64,000 bases of DNA from positions 18,604,732-18,668,731 of the forward strand of contig CM055102.1 in NCBI GenBank assembly GCA_029204225.1, in the 5' to 3' direction. Position 1 is the stretch's first letter. Every line of letters begins with the position of its first letter. The DNA is from Diphasiastrum complanatum (Eukaryota > Streptophyta > Lycopodiopsida > Lycopodiales > Lycopodiaceae). The notes beneath the pieces were generated by a model that saw only the letters and a program-made list of their open reading frames with translations, had not been told where the DNA came from and searched no databases. The translations under genes and the position numbers were made by a program. Positions 1-20,116 of the stretch are shown here, one piece after another.

Positions 1-54
1 TCTAAAGAAAATGTTTGGCGTACTGTTTACCTTTTGTCGACACTCTGAACAAAG

Positions 55-9129
<9,075 letters not shown>

Positions 9130-9267
9130 GCTTCCTAGGAAAAGGCAAACTTAGGTACCTGATACAAGGGACATGATATTCTCAACAAAGCTCTCTTTGA
9201 GAGAGCAGAAAATAAGGAAGCTTTAATGCTTGACATAACTGTGCAGCTGTCTGTAAATCTGAGCTGC

Positions 9268-9273
9268 AATAAA
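9268..9273 (+). terminator. Probable polyadenylation signal of the Pta gene
   Basis: An AATAAA hexamer lies about 140 bases after the Pta stop codon, in sequence with no other gene signal. This is the expected place for a plant near-upstream poly(A) element. The actual cleavage site cannot be seen. Confidence 0.45.
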
Positions 9274-9289
9274 GTTCCTGGAGAATGTG

Positions 9290-10380
9290 CTAATGGCTCT
9301 CTTCCAAAATAAATGGAAATAGGGTTAGCTATCAGAGTGAAAGGCAGTTACGGAACGATAAAGAATGAGCCATTTGATCTTTACAGCGGCAGTAATTTTT
9401 GAGTTTGCAAAAAATGGATTCAAATGAATTCAGCGCGCAAGACATTGTGGATCACCCTTGCCTTTGTACAGTGGAAAATCTAACTTTAGCTTATGCTGAC
9501 CTTGCAAAAGCGATTAATGAAAATATGGTTATTTACTTAGTGATCTTCCATTATTTTTTATTCCAGAGTATCTATAATTGGAACCAGCGTTATTCGTTAT
9601 TGGACTGAATGTTCAGCTTGATTCATCCTGAATGCAACGTCTTCATGTTTGGTACGTTATCTGTATGACAATTAATGTCCACTCATGCAATCACACGGTG
9701 CTTTGTACCCAGTGGCAACAATCACAACAATTTCTATGTACACTAGCTATTCTTTGACTAGATCAGAATTTGCATTCTACATGATAACCCATGTTTATGA
9801 CTTTGCCATTTGACTTACTACTATACACGTTCATTATTGATTACTGTAGATTGACTCCAATTCCTGGTAAAGATTCTGCAAATGTGGATATTGAAGCTTT
9901 CCTTGGCAGGTAATTGGCCTGCGATTGGGTCAAATATGTATAAATAAGGACAGATATGTTTTTCAAAAACTGGATACCAGATTTAAGAGGACAATGTTTA
10001 CATTCCCCTTGAGACAAGTAGCTAATGCGACTTACGACCTGCCGAGGGCTGAAGCATGTTACATGAAAGGCTTTGCAAGCCAGTCCAATAAGATCAATGT
10101 AGCATATCTTATCATCTATTGCTAATAAATTTTCCTGCTTTTTCCCTGGATCTCATCTATCTTGCAAGTACATGCGCATCCTTGTTACACATGCTAGCTT
10201 ATGTCCTACTCAAACAAAGATTGAGGTTTGTTTATGACGTATAGGTATGGTATTAACAACTAAGACAGGCTAAGTTTCACTAAGAGAGTTTGCATTAGTT
10301 TGTACAATTTTATTTTGCAACTTTTTAAGCTACTAGTGGTCAATTATATACAACATGTATACAACGTATTATCCCTTACC
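9290..10380. other. Intergenic sequence downstream of Pta
   Basis: No gene recognised. Short open frames near 9399-9608 and 9925-10125 lack family similarity that I can see and are probably chance. Confidence 0.5.
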
Positions 10381-11250
10381 TTGGATGGACGAAGGAGCAC
10401 GAAGCGCATTTGCGTACAATCTTAGATTATCTAAGACAGGCAAAACTTTATGCTAAGGAGTCTAAATGTGAGTTCTTTCAAACAAGACTCAAGTATTTAG
10501 GACATATCGTTTCCGATCGAGGTCTTGAGATCGATTACGATAAGGTTCAGAAAGTTCATGATTGGCCTATCTTGAAAACCATTAGAGAAGTAACATCTTT
10601 TTTGAGCTGCACAGGGTTTTTTCATAAATTCATTAAAGACTATGCCTAAGTTGCAATGCCTCTAATAAATCTTCTTAAGAGAGTGAAGAAAGCCAAAAGA
10701 AAAACTAAAAAGGGTAATAAAAAGAAGGCCGGAAGGCGTTCGAAGATCAGTCCTCCTGTAGTTTGGACTGATGAACTTAATCAAAGCTTTGAAGCTTTGA
10801 AGATGTACAGCCCCTATCTTACACATAGTGGACCCTAGCGGATCTTTCCTAGTGGAAACAAACGCTAGTGACTATGCGGTAGGTGAAATCCTTTTCTAGG
10901 ATGGTAAACTTGTGGCTTTCGAAAGCAAGAAGTTAGACCCAGCTCAAAGTAGATATTCTACTTATAAGAAGGAACTTTTTGCTGTCATCCATGCGTTAAA
11001 GATCTGAAGACATTATTTGTACGGATCTAAATTCGTGGTTACGACAGATCATAAATCTCTTAAGTATATCTGTGATGCCTCGGACCTTAGGGGTCGTAAG
11101 GCCCGATGGTCGGAACTCATTCAAGAGTTCGAATTCGACATTAAGTACCGTCGAGGTACGTCGAATTGTGTCGCTGATGCTTTGAGCCAGATTGGTGAAG
11201 TTAATCAGTTATGCTTTGTTGAGTTCCAATCCGAGTTGTATCTTTCTCTG
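10380..11250 (+). pseudogene. Ty3 reverse transcriptase end plus RNase H, broken
   Basis: The first frame (10410-10649) carries LYAKESKCEFFQ and YLGHIVSDRGLEID, the end of the RT palm and connection region, followed by a thumb-type FLSCTGFFHKFIKDYA stretch. After a stop and a lysine-rich insertion (10656-10838) several stops follow. RNase H reappears at 11017-11200 as VVTTDHKSLKYI and FEFDIKYRRGTSNCVADALS, typical of Ty3 elements. There is no integrase downstream and no LTR nearby, so this is a truncated dead copy. Confidence 0.85.
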
Positions 11251-11287
11251 CGATGGGCAATGCCATGTAAGGGTCAAGTCCGTAATA

Positions 11288-11364
11288 TGTCACTTCGCAG
11301 CAGTCGGGAATCGACCCTGCGCCTAGCAGGCCACAGTTAACAGCTCTACCCATACACCCCGCTG
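11288..11364 (-). other. tRNA-like relic or SINE head
   Basis: On the minus strand the sequence contains gggtagagctg, resembling a tRNA D-arm, and gggtcgattcc, one base from the Pol III B-box GGTTCGANTCC, spaced as in a tRNA. A CCT-GCT-AGG hairpin sits where the anticodon arm should be. The acceptor ends do not pair, so it is not a functional tRNA. It may be a tRNA-derived SINE head or a decayed tRNA copy. Confidence 0.4.
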
Positions 11365-11674
11365 GAATTGACAGTTTGTACATTACTACTTGCAAGCTTT
11401 TGGTCTTGGGAAAATGATACCCGGTGCTACATCAATTTATACCAGTAATGTTAAGAGTAGTAAATTTATAACCTCACACAAAATGCTGCTTTGAACTCCA
11501 ATTTCTATCGGGGTTGAGGTCCTATGGCCACAAAACAGCAGTGTCGATGCAAATTTGAACAAGTTAAGCATGTTAAAGAATGTCAGTCTTTAAATATAAG
11601 TTAAAACTTCTTTGCACCCAAATTAAGAGAATAGATTGTGGCTAATCAATAGTAGTAGTAGTAGGTCCACAAAC

Positions 11675-12235
11675 TAGTGCTGGGCAAGTATAACATAAGT
11701 TAGGTTATAACCAGGGGTTATTACTTTGGGTATCAATGAAACTTGTACTAATAAATCGGTTGTTATTGAGAAGCGTGAATATAGGGTTAGCTAATACTTT
11801 TGTTGATAAATAATGGGTATCAACATGGTATCACAAAACCTACCCGATTTGTATATGAATTTGTAATACCAGGGTTTAGAACCGGACACCCAATATTAAC
11901 TATCTTACTATTCATATTGATACCCAGGTTTGGTATATTTTGATGATTTTTGCCATGGTATCAATATTAGTACTATTTTTAATAAAAAATTTTGACATTT
12001 CAAATTTTCTATATCTTAAAAAATAATATTACTCTTAAAATAGAATATTTTAGCAATTTGTACATGACCGAGGTTGATAATCGGCTGGTATCACCCTTGT
12101 AATACCAGCTCGGTTTATATCAGTCTACAACTCCTATCCCTCTTCATATTGATACCCAACTGGTATTAAATTATTTAAAAAGTTGCAATACCTGACTCGG
12201 CTAGTATCCAAAACTTTGATACCTGCCCAACACTG
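11675..12235. mobile_element. Candidate hAT-like MITE with terminal inverted repeats
   Basis: The left end tagtgctgggcaagtat and the reverse complement of the right end, cagtgttgggcaggtat, match at most positions and resemble hAT termini (CAGTGTTGGGC). The 561-bp interior is AT-rich, has no ORF, and contains secondary inverted repeats such as ggctggtat and ataccagct. No clean 8-bp target duplication is visible, so the call is tentative. Confidence 0.45.
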
Positions 12236-13019
12236 GTTGATAACCCTACTGATAATCGGCCTTGTGAAGTAACCGCCAAAGAATTGTCAAGTATTAAGAT
12301 TGTTGTCGGTATTCATGACTTGCTAGCAATTTGAGATCTACTCCATCCGCAAAATTTTCACAGAAAACTCGAGGTTGTATTGCTCTGTTTGCCCATACTC
12401 GTGATGAGTTGTTAGACTAACTAAGATCAAGGTGTACAATAGTAGATTTTCGAGATATAATTACATTTGGTTTCTAAAAATGTGAAGGTACTCTTAAAAC
12501 TTTTGACATACCCTACTTGCATCACTACATCATACTTCAGTCCATACTTATTCATAAAAGCTCAACATACATCTTTGTCAACTTGGAACACTTGTATTTC
12601 CTAGTAGGTTGCATAAGTAAAATGAGGAGACCGTATACAAGATCTTGATAGTTTAACATAAATGAGCATGTGCACATATGTAGAGATTGGACAACAAAGT
12701 GATTTTACATAGGCCGTTGAATTATAACTCTTGATGTTTGTGAGATATTTTACCACTTTTCATGCCACCATCTTTTTTCAATTGTTTTAGTCATAATGGA
12801 TTATGAAACTAAATGCCAAGTCTTCAATTTGTTAATCAGTATCAGCGTTATCACACTCAACAAGCTGAAGTTATAGCTTCATGCCATTGTACTCATTGTT
12901 GATAATAATCAGAGTGCAATTTGTTCTACTACTGTTATTGTTCTATTGCGCATTGTATGAATCCTTGCTGCTAATTGTGCGCTTCCGATCCACGCATCTA
13001 GCTTGCTCCCAGCTTCTGC
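12236..13019. other. Intergenic sequence, nothing recognised
   Basis: AT-rich sequence between the MITE candidate and the Copia integrase relic. No supported coding region. Confidence 0.45.
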
Positions 13020-13680
13020 TCATACCCACTGATTTCCGACAGTTTTGTCATCCAATGTTGTCGTTGTTGATCTATTTTGCAAGTGTACAACAACTGCAAT
13101 TGCCTCGGCCCAAAATTGACTCGGCAACTGTGCTTGTGCCATCATGCACTTAGCTCCTTCGACAAGCGTCCTATTTCTTCTTTTTGCTGCACCATTGTAA
13201 TGTGATGTGTAAGCGGGTGTGAATTGATGCTCGATTTCTCGTTCTTGGCAAAAGCTTGAAAACTCCTTGTTCATATATTCACCTCCATTGTCGGACCTGA
13301 TAGTCTGTACTTTTTTGGAGGTGTGTCTTTCTGCAAATGCCACTAACTTCTTGAAAGCATCGAACACTTCAGATTTTTTTTTGTAGTAGATTGTCGTCAT
13401 CTTGCTGTAATCATCAATGAATGTTAGAAAGTATCTCGATCCACAGAGAGAGTCAAATTTCATCGGTCCACAGATATCTGAGTGGACGAGCTCAAGAATG
13501 TCCTTGGCTCTTCTTCCCTCATGTACAAATGGACTTCAATGCTGCTTGCCCTTCTAACAGGCTTCGCAGAAGTCGGTGGTCTGCTTTATGGACTAGATAA
13601 TGGATCTTTGGAGGTCCATTATATCCTTACCACGGCCAACACACAACCATTGTTTTACATAATGTGTGTCACAAAACTCT
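13020..13680 (-). pseudogene. Copia GAG-pre-integrase and integrase fragment
   Basis: The minus-strand frame from 13463 reads FLTFIDDYSKMTTIYYKKKS, TIRSDNGGEYM and TPAYTSHYNGAAKRRNRTLVE, giving the second Asp and, in the usual ERKNR block, K in place of the catalytic Glu (AAKRRNR rather than AERKNR). Upstream, across stops (13464-13680), are remnants of the Cys-containing pre-integrase segment and a LELVHSDICGPM-like stretch. The fragment stops near 13020 without reverse transcriptase. It is a dead Copia piece with a mutated active site. Confidence 0.85.
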
Positions 13681-13721
13681 TAAAGATGTAAAAGAAAATA
13701 ATTTTCAAGATTATCTTAATG

Positions 13722-13845
13722 ATTTCATCCGTTAGCGCTACATATTTTCAAGATTTCATCCATGAGGCTTATGGATTTTCAAAATTCCATCCATGAGGGC
13801 TAAGTATTTTCAAGATTCCATTCATGAGAATTTTCTAATTACATC
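13722..13845. repeat. Short tandem repeat, unit about 40 bp
   Basis: The phrase tttcaagatttcatccatgag recurs three to four times with small changes (near 13725, 13747, 13778, 13809). Confidence 0.6.
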
Positions 13846-13959
13846 ATTTAATTTTGTAAGAAAGGATGAAGTCCTACTTAGGTAGGGGTGGTCCCCAAAC
13901 TTAATCTAGACCGTTGATTCATGTAAGATTTGGGTAAACACACATTATGTGCTTTCACT

Positions 13960-14395
13960 GAGACTTTGAGGAAGCAAATGGTCAATCCAAGATGTTGAAA
14001 GGTGAGGTCACTAAGAAATCCATCCTTGCACAAACTTTTGCTATATGTGCAATGATTAAGGCAAGACTTCCCATGAGACTTTGAGAAAAGAAATGGTCAA
14101 ATCCAAGACATTGAAAAGTGAAAACTTAGAAGGCAGATCCATCCCCTTTGACAGAAATTTTTGTTTCATGTACAATAATAATGCTTCTTGGTTTCCAAGG
14201 AAAGGCTCTAACTTGAGACCAAAGGAACTGTGGATGTCAAGCTAACCAATTGAGCCAACTCCCTTGGGTGTACAATAATAATGGAGGCATGGTTATCCAT
14301 GAGACTTTGACTTTGACGAAGGAAACGGTCAATCCAAACCATTGAAAGGTGAGGTCACTAAGAAATCCATCTCATTATACAAAAAGGTTTGCTTA
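13960..14395. repeat. Degenerate dispersed repeats
   Basis: The block gactttgaggaagcaaatggtcaatccaag followed by gaaaggtgaggtcactaagaaatccatc occurs near 13962, again diverged near 14078, and near 14305. The origin is unknown; it could be decayed LTR or satellite material. Confidence 0.55.
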
Positions 14396-14429
14396 ATGTA
14401 CAACCATGTAGGGATGAAAAAGGTATAGG

Positions 14430-14534
14430 TTTTAAATGCCAGGTGCCCATCCAACGGTGCTAGTTAAGTGAGATAGGGTCATTGACACTCTCTCACTTAA
14501 CTTGGGCCTTCCTGGTGGGCACCTAGCGTTTAAT
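14430..14534. repeat. Imperfect palindrome forming a stem of about 44 bp
   Basis: The left arm (14432-14473) begins ttaaatgccaggtgcccatc and ends agttaagtgaga. The right arm (14491-14533) reads tctcacttaact and ends ggtgggcacctagcgtttaa. They pair along most of their length around a 17-nt loop. The immediate right flank (14529-14625) contains a two-copy tandem repeat of a segment starting tttaatgc. This could be a foldback element or a small-RNA-type hairpin. Confidence 0.6.
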
Positions 14535-14625
14535 GCCTGTGCATAGTCTAAGGAAAGGGGGCATAAGTATCCATCATTTAATGCTTGTGCAAAGTCTAAT
14601 GAAAGGTGGCTTAAGTTTAAGTGAA

Positions 14626-15879
14626 GTCTTGAGGATCAAGCACTTGATTAATCCAAGATTCTGAAAAATAGTTAAATAATCAACTCTCCCATGAAGGAAA
14701 TGGCTAATTTCAGCCGGTGACACAAAGATAAACAATCAACTCTAATCCACTACCTAAAGGAGAGCATATGAGAGAAAAAAATAGTGAAAAAAAATACATT
14801 TTCACCTTTTGAGGTCAGGATGATCCACAGATTTGTATACGTATGACTCTACCTCGAAAAGATTTCTAGAATAAGTGATTGACACGTTTTATAGCTGATG
14901 ACATTATTGGCTGTTACATTGTCAAAAAAAAAATGAGGTGGATTGAATTATAACACTTACCGTAGCCTCCAAGCTCGGACAGCCTCAAGAAGGAAATCAA
15001 TGCAGCCGCACGCCTTCACGTTTTCCAATAACAGGTTACTTACTTTTCCATTTGTGGAGTGATGTGGCATGATGCATCCAGATTCCAAATGGCAAATCCT
15101 TTTCTTCATCATCAACTATGTCACTTGCGCAATTGTAAATGGTAATTCGGCAAGAATTTACGTTCTGAAATGATTTTTTTTATGCCAGTCAAAGTACTGC
15201 AAAGTTGCAAACTGCAATCAAGGAACTTTTGTGCAATTGCAAATGCCAAATGGTAAATAAAGTTATTTTTTATATGCAATGAAGGAACTTCTTCTTCAGA
15301 AGATGGGTATATGTGGTGGCAAAGTTTACCTGTTCAAATGGATAAGCCACGTCGCCATAGCCTCTCGTTTGGTCTAAAATTTAAATTGAGACGAAGAAAA
15401 ACTATTTCTTAATCGTTTTTCCATGTACGATAATATTCGAAATCGCTATCTGTCAAGGAAAAAGACGAGTCGCCTGCTTCATTTCTTATTGCATTTTGTC
15501 CTTTCAGTTTGAGTTTTTCCATAGGAAGTTCGAAGAAGTATCTAAAAGGAAGGGAAAAAAGCAGATATAACTAGATTGCCTTGATCTTCGAATTCAAGAG
15601 TTGTTAGATACGTTGCTTGCATATGCTGTGAAGGTTAAAAATCGAAGTGTAGATAGAACTAGAAAACTTGCTTGTTTGTGATCCGGCGAAGGAAAATATA
15701 CACGATCTTGTTGAATGCTCTTGTTGCTCAAACGTTCTTTTTCTGCTTAATCGAATCTGGATATATTCCTGTAACTTAAGTTAAACGCTGAACGCATCAA
15801 AGTTTTGCAAAAATAGAGAACTAAATGCCAGTAGCATAAGGTAGAAGTCGCATTCATAATAGATAGGATAGAGTTAATC
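14626..15879. other. Upstream region of the Mpo1-like gene
   Basis: No coding region seen. The last few hundred bases before 15880 should contain the promoter and 5' UTR of the Mpo1-like gene, but no TATA box can be assigned with confidence. Confidence 0.4.
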
Positions 15880-17332
15880 ATGGCCGTAGAAATGCTAGAT
15901 CTGGAAAAGCAGTTCGCTTTTTATGCAGCCTACCATAGCAATAAGATAAACATACTGATTCACACCCTCTTTGTATGGCCTATTATCTTGACAGTTATGT
16001 TTCTTATTGCCTTCTCGAAGCCAATAGTTCCATCACCTCAATTTTTTGAAATTCTCCCACAAGCGCAATATATGGTGCTCAACTGGAGCTTCGTATTTAC
16101 TACCGTATATGTTGTATACTACGTGCTCTTGGACAGGAAGGCCGGTCTTTTGGCAGGAGCGATGTGCATAGCCTGTTGGATTGGAAGCAATGCTTTTGCA
16201 AAACATGTGCCATTCTCTCTTGGATGGAAGGTACAAAATTTGAAGACTTTTCTCCCTATTCGCATGTTGCATCATTGTTTGTACGATGTGAATAGAATTC
16301 GATAGACCACTCAATCTCGTATTGAGGATTATTATTCTTGTAGTACTTTTCAGCAAAGCCAAATTTATTCCTGGCGGCTGCTTATGCTTTAAATGAGGAT
16401 CAAAAGTACGTGTCAACTATCAAATCGTAGATTATTGGAGAATTCAAATTCTTTGAAGCGAAAATCAAGGATGTATGAACACAGTACATCACGTTGTTGT
16501 GGCCAAGTCTTACTCTGCTGATGTATGGATTATCTTTACAGATAGTGCTTTGTGTACAACTTATATGCTGGATGGGCCAACTCGTTGGACATTTTGTGTT
16601 TGAGGTACTTTCCATTCGGCCATCTTGTAAATCTCATGAGATCTTGTGCTGTATATGTTTCTAACTTTCAACCAGCACCTTAAACAAAAGGGGAAGTAGC
16701 TACATTCAGAATCAGACGCTGTAAATGATATCCTGAATCGTCGACAATTAGAGGTTTATTAGCAAGATAAGACATGGCAGGGCATAGGCCGCAGTTAGCT
16801 GGAAAACGTATGTGACTATGTGCGTTTGTGACAGCGGCGAGCGCCTGCATTCCTCGATAACTTCTTTCAGGCTTTTCTAATGGGACCCTATTTCGTTCTG
16901 CTTGAGGTACGCCAAAGGATCTGTCTTAGCAGTACTGAATAACAGTCAAGAAGACATATATGATTTTGCTAATACAATAAGAACAATTTTTTGTCCCTTT
17001 CAACTTGGATGCATTAACAAAAGCATGCAATAGATAACCATATGCATCTGTGCTCAATCACGTTGAATTCTCAGATGATTGTGACTTAATCTGAAGATGT
17101 TTCATCATTTTCCGGTCCTTCAACTGTATCTCACTATGGACCTTACTTGACCTTAAAGATGTTTCATTATTTGCAGGTTCTTCAGACTGTATTTCACTAT
17201 GAACCTTATCCTGGATTCAAAAAGAATGTCAGGGCTAAAGTGAGAGAGAATCTGGCAAGGCATAATGAAGATATGTTGTGCTCGTCCAAATCGTCAGACC
17301 AGGGCTTGCCCTTCGGCTCCATTTCGAAATGA
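15880..17332 (+). CDS. Mpo1-like (DUF962, YGL010w family) ER membrane protein, complete
   Basis: Exons 15880-16230, 16542-16604, 16835-16906 and 17177-17332 (stop TGA), all phase 0 with AG/GT boundaries, encode 213 residues. The start is the first ATG of the frame and gives the family N-terminus DLEKQFAFYAAYHSNKIN. Further landmarks are GHFVFE at the end of exon 2, RRAPAFLDNFFQAFL in exon 3 and VLQTVFHYEPYPGF in exon 4. Three to four hydrophobic segments (about residues 24-46, 67-87, 92-107 and in exon 3) suggest a multi-pass ER protein. Yeast Mpo1 is an Fe(II)-dependent dioxygenase of 2-hydroxy fatty acids in phytosphingosine breakdown. The conserved His residues of the family (in YHSNK, LIHTL, GHFV) are present. 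The activity here is inferred by family only. The last 20 or so residues after ENLARH are not conserved that I know of. Confidence 0.9.
17097..17215 (+). repeat. Imperfect tandem duplication of the exon-4 acceptor region
   Basis: A segment starting atgtttcatcattttccggt (17097) is repeated 60 bases later as atgtttcattatttgcaggt (17157). Both continue into cttcaactgtatctcactatgga versus cttcagactgtatttcacta. Only the second copy has the TTGCAG acceptor. The first copy has TTCCGG and lies in the intron. Confidence 0.75.
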
Positions 17333-17879
17333 GTATTGAGATATTGTAAGTTTTGCGGCCGGGCCACGAAAATTAAGGCAATACATTCGTTGCCTGTGAC
17401 TTTTTGTATCTCTTGTAATAGAATTTTAAACAAATATATGTTTACTATACGAACAAAACAGTGCAGATGTTCAGATACATGTTCAGTTGGGAATGCTACA
17501 TGTTCAGATAGCCGTGACATCATTTGTATGTCGAAGATCCACTGCAATGTTTTGTATAGCAAAATGGTGTCTGAATTACTAAAATACTACCTTTAAGGAG
17601 AGTAAAGGAATTTATCATCAACTCATCACTGATTGGAGCACTAGTAACAATAGTTATACAAGTTGAGACTCCCAAATTATCAATAAATGAAATTCCCAAT
17701 GGATTTTAGGTGTTGGGGAATGGTCTTTCTGTCAAGAATTAGATATGCAACATCAAGCATTGCAATCACCACAAAAAGGCGGAAGAAGAACACACACAAT
17801 CACACTATCACAATCTTTTATATATGGGTTTTGTGAATATGTCAGCAACCATCTTTTTGCAAGGATCAGGGGATCAAGA

Positions 17880-20116
17880 GACAAACCACTACACCCTATT
17901 CACCACAACTGAACGGAGTTGCAGAACGGAAAAACAGATCCATTGTGGAGATGGCTAGGGCAATGCTTAAGAACAAGGGATTTCCAAATACGTTTTGGGC
18001 AGAAGCATGCAACACAACTACTCATATCTTGAATCGGTGTCCTACGAAGTCCGTGGAGGGTAAGACACCTTACGAAGCTTTTACTGGAAAGAAACCTAAT
18101 GTTTCTCATTTACGAGTATTTGGTTGTGATGCTTACGCTCATGTACCTGATGAAAAACGAAAGAAGCTAGATGAAAAAGCTATTAAGTGTATTTTCCTTG
18201 GATATGATGAAAGAGCCAAGGCATACAAGATGTATGACACAGATGCACAAAAGATCGTGATTTCTAGAGATGCTACTTTTGATGAGATGGGTCAAAATGA
18301 CCAAATAAAATTGACAATTGATCTCTTTGATGATAAAGCTAAAGTGCAAGTGAAGGAAGAAGTTGGTGTCAATATGGAAGAGCCAATGGAAAAAGGTAGG
18401 GTTAATAATGAGACTCCTAGGAGAGTGCTTAAGTGGTACTTGTCAGTAACAAGTGATGCTAATAAGGGAGATACTCCCGAATCAAGTGAGCAGGGAGAGC
18501 TTACAAGATCAAGTAGAAATCAAAAACCTCCAATTAGAGATGAATCTAGCCCTAATGGGTTCTGTGCTCAAGGCTCAAGAACCAAAAACTTTTGATAAAG
18601 CAAAGGAGCACAAGGAGTGGCGTGAAGCTATGGAAACAGAAATGAATGCTATATCGAAAAAATAGAACGTGGAACTTGGTTGAGCTACCTGATGGTAAGA
18701 CGCCTATCACTTGCAAATGGATATACAAGATCAAATATGGAGCTGATGGGCAACTCAACAGTACAAAGCACGGTTGTTTGTGAGAGGATTTGAGCAGCAA
18801 TAAGGTATTGATTTTGAGGAAACCTTCGCACCCGTAGCTAAGATGGTAACTATTCGTTCTCTCATTGCTATTTATGCTTTCTATGGTTGGAAGATCCAGC
18901 AAATGGACGTTAAATCTTAATGGAGTGTTGGATGAAGAGGTGTACTTAGTACAACCTCAAGGATTTGTTGAGCCAGGGAGAGAGCATCCCGTTTGTAAGC
19001 TCAACAAAGCCACTTATGGATTGAAACAAGCACCAAAGGCGTGGTACTCTTGCATTGATGAACACTTCAAGCAAAGGGGAATGGTAAAGAGTGATGTTGA
19101 TCCTAATCTTTACATTCTAAAGCAAGATTCAGATACAGTGTTCATTGTGTTGTACGTGGATGATTTGATTATTACAAGAAGTAATGAGAGCTTAATTGAT
19201 GAAATAAAATTAGATCTTTCCAATGCTTTTGACATGAGTGATCTAGGATTGATGCACTATTGTCTTGGCATTGAAGTATGGCAAAAGGAAGACATGGTCT
19301 TTCTTACACAAAACAAATATGCACGAGATTTGCTTTATAAGTTCAATATGCAGGATTGTAAGCCTTTGAGTACACCTATGGATGTCAACATGAAGCTTAT
19401 TGCATATGATGAATCTGAGAAAGTGGCTGCTTATTTGTATAGACAGCTGGTGGGTAGTTTAATTTATTTGACACACACACGACCTGCTATTTCTTATGTT
19501 GTTGGTGTTGTTAGTCAATTTATGCAAGATCCTAGTCAAGCACACTGGAAGTCTGCTAAACGTATTCTCAGATACATTCGAGGGACATTGAATTTTGGTT
19601 TGAAGTATGATCAGCCTGAAGTGCCAATGTTGGTAGACAGATGTTGATTGGACAGGTAATATTGATGACAGAAGATCTACCAGTGGTCATACATTCAATT
19701 ACGGTACAGCTGCAATTTCATGGAGCAGCAAAAGGCAACCTATAGTAGCCTTGTCATCGACGGAAGCTGAATATCGAGCACCCAGCAATGCTACACAAGA
19801 AGCGGTATGGTTACGAAGATTGCTTATGGATTTAGGTCAACCACAGGTGGATGCGACTACTATATCTTGCGATAATCAAAGTTGCATTCACCTTGCCAAA
19901 AATCCAGTTTTACATGCTCGAACCAAGCACATTGAAATACACTTCCACTTTGTTCGAGAGAAAATTCTTGATGGAGCCATTGATCTTGTTTTTTGTAAAT
20001 CTGAAGATCAAATGGCAGATATTTTTACTAAGTCATTAATTAGATGTAAATTTCAAAGTTTTCGTACTCTATTAGGAATAGAAGAATGTAATTTTATCAT
20101 TGAGGGAGAGTGTTAG
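17880..20116 (+). pseudogene. Copia pol: integrase C-terminal part, reverse transcriptase, RNase H
   Basis: Order of motifs: SPQLNGVAERKNRSIVEMAR (integrase Glu block), HLRVFGCDAYAHVP, then RT with [35 protein letters not shown], the catalytic VLYVDDLIITRS, and RNase H with ALSSTEAEYRAPSNATQEAV and HIEIHFHFVREKI. The frame is lost at least four times: a base change in the A-run near 18660, another shift near 18765, a small deletion near 18918 in the MDVK-FLNG block, and a break near 19645. These make it a pseudogene although the YVDD core is intact. Confidence 0.9.

Noticed and set aside
9399-10125. Short ORFs downstream of Pta as extra exons or a separate gene
   Set aside because: Pta already ends with a normal C-terminus and poly(A) signal; the ORFs show no family similarity or splice pattern that I can support.
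17206-17562. 118-residue minus-strand ORF over the Mpo1-like exon 4
   Set aside because: Antisense to a well-supported exon and without recognisable domain.
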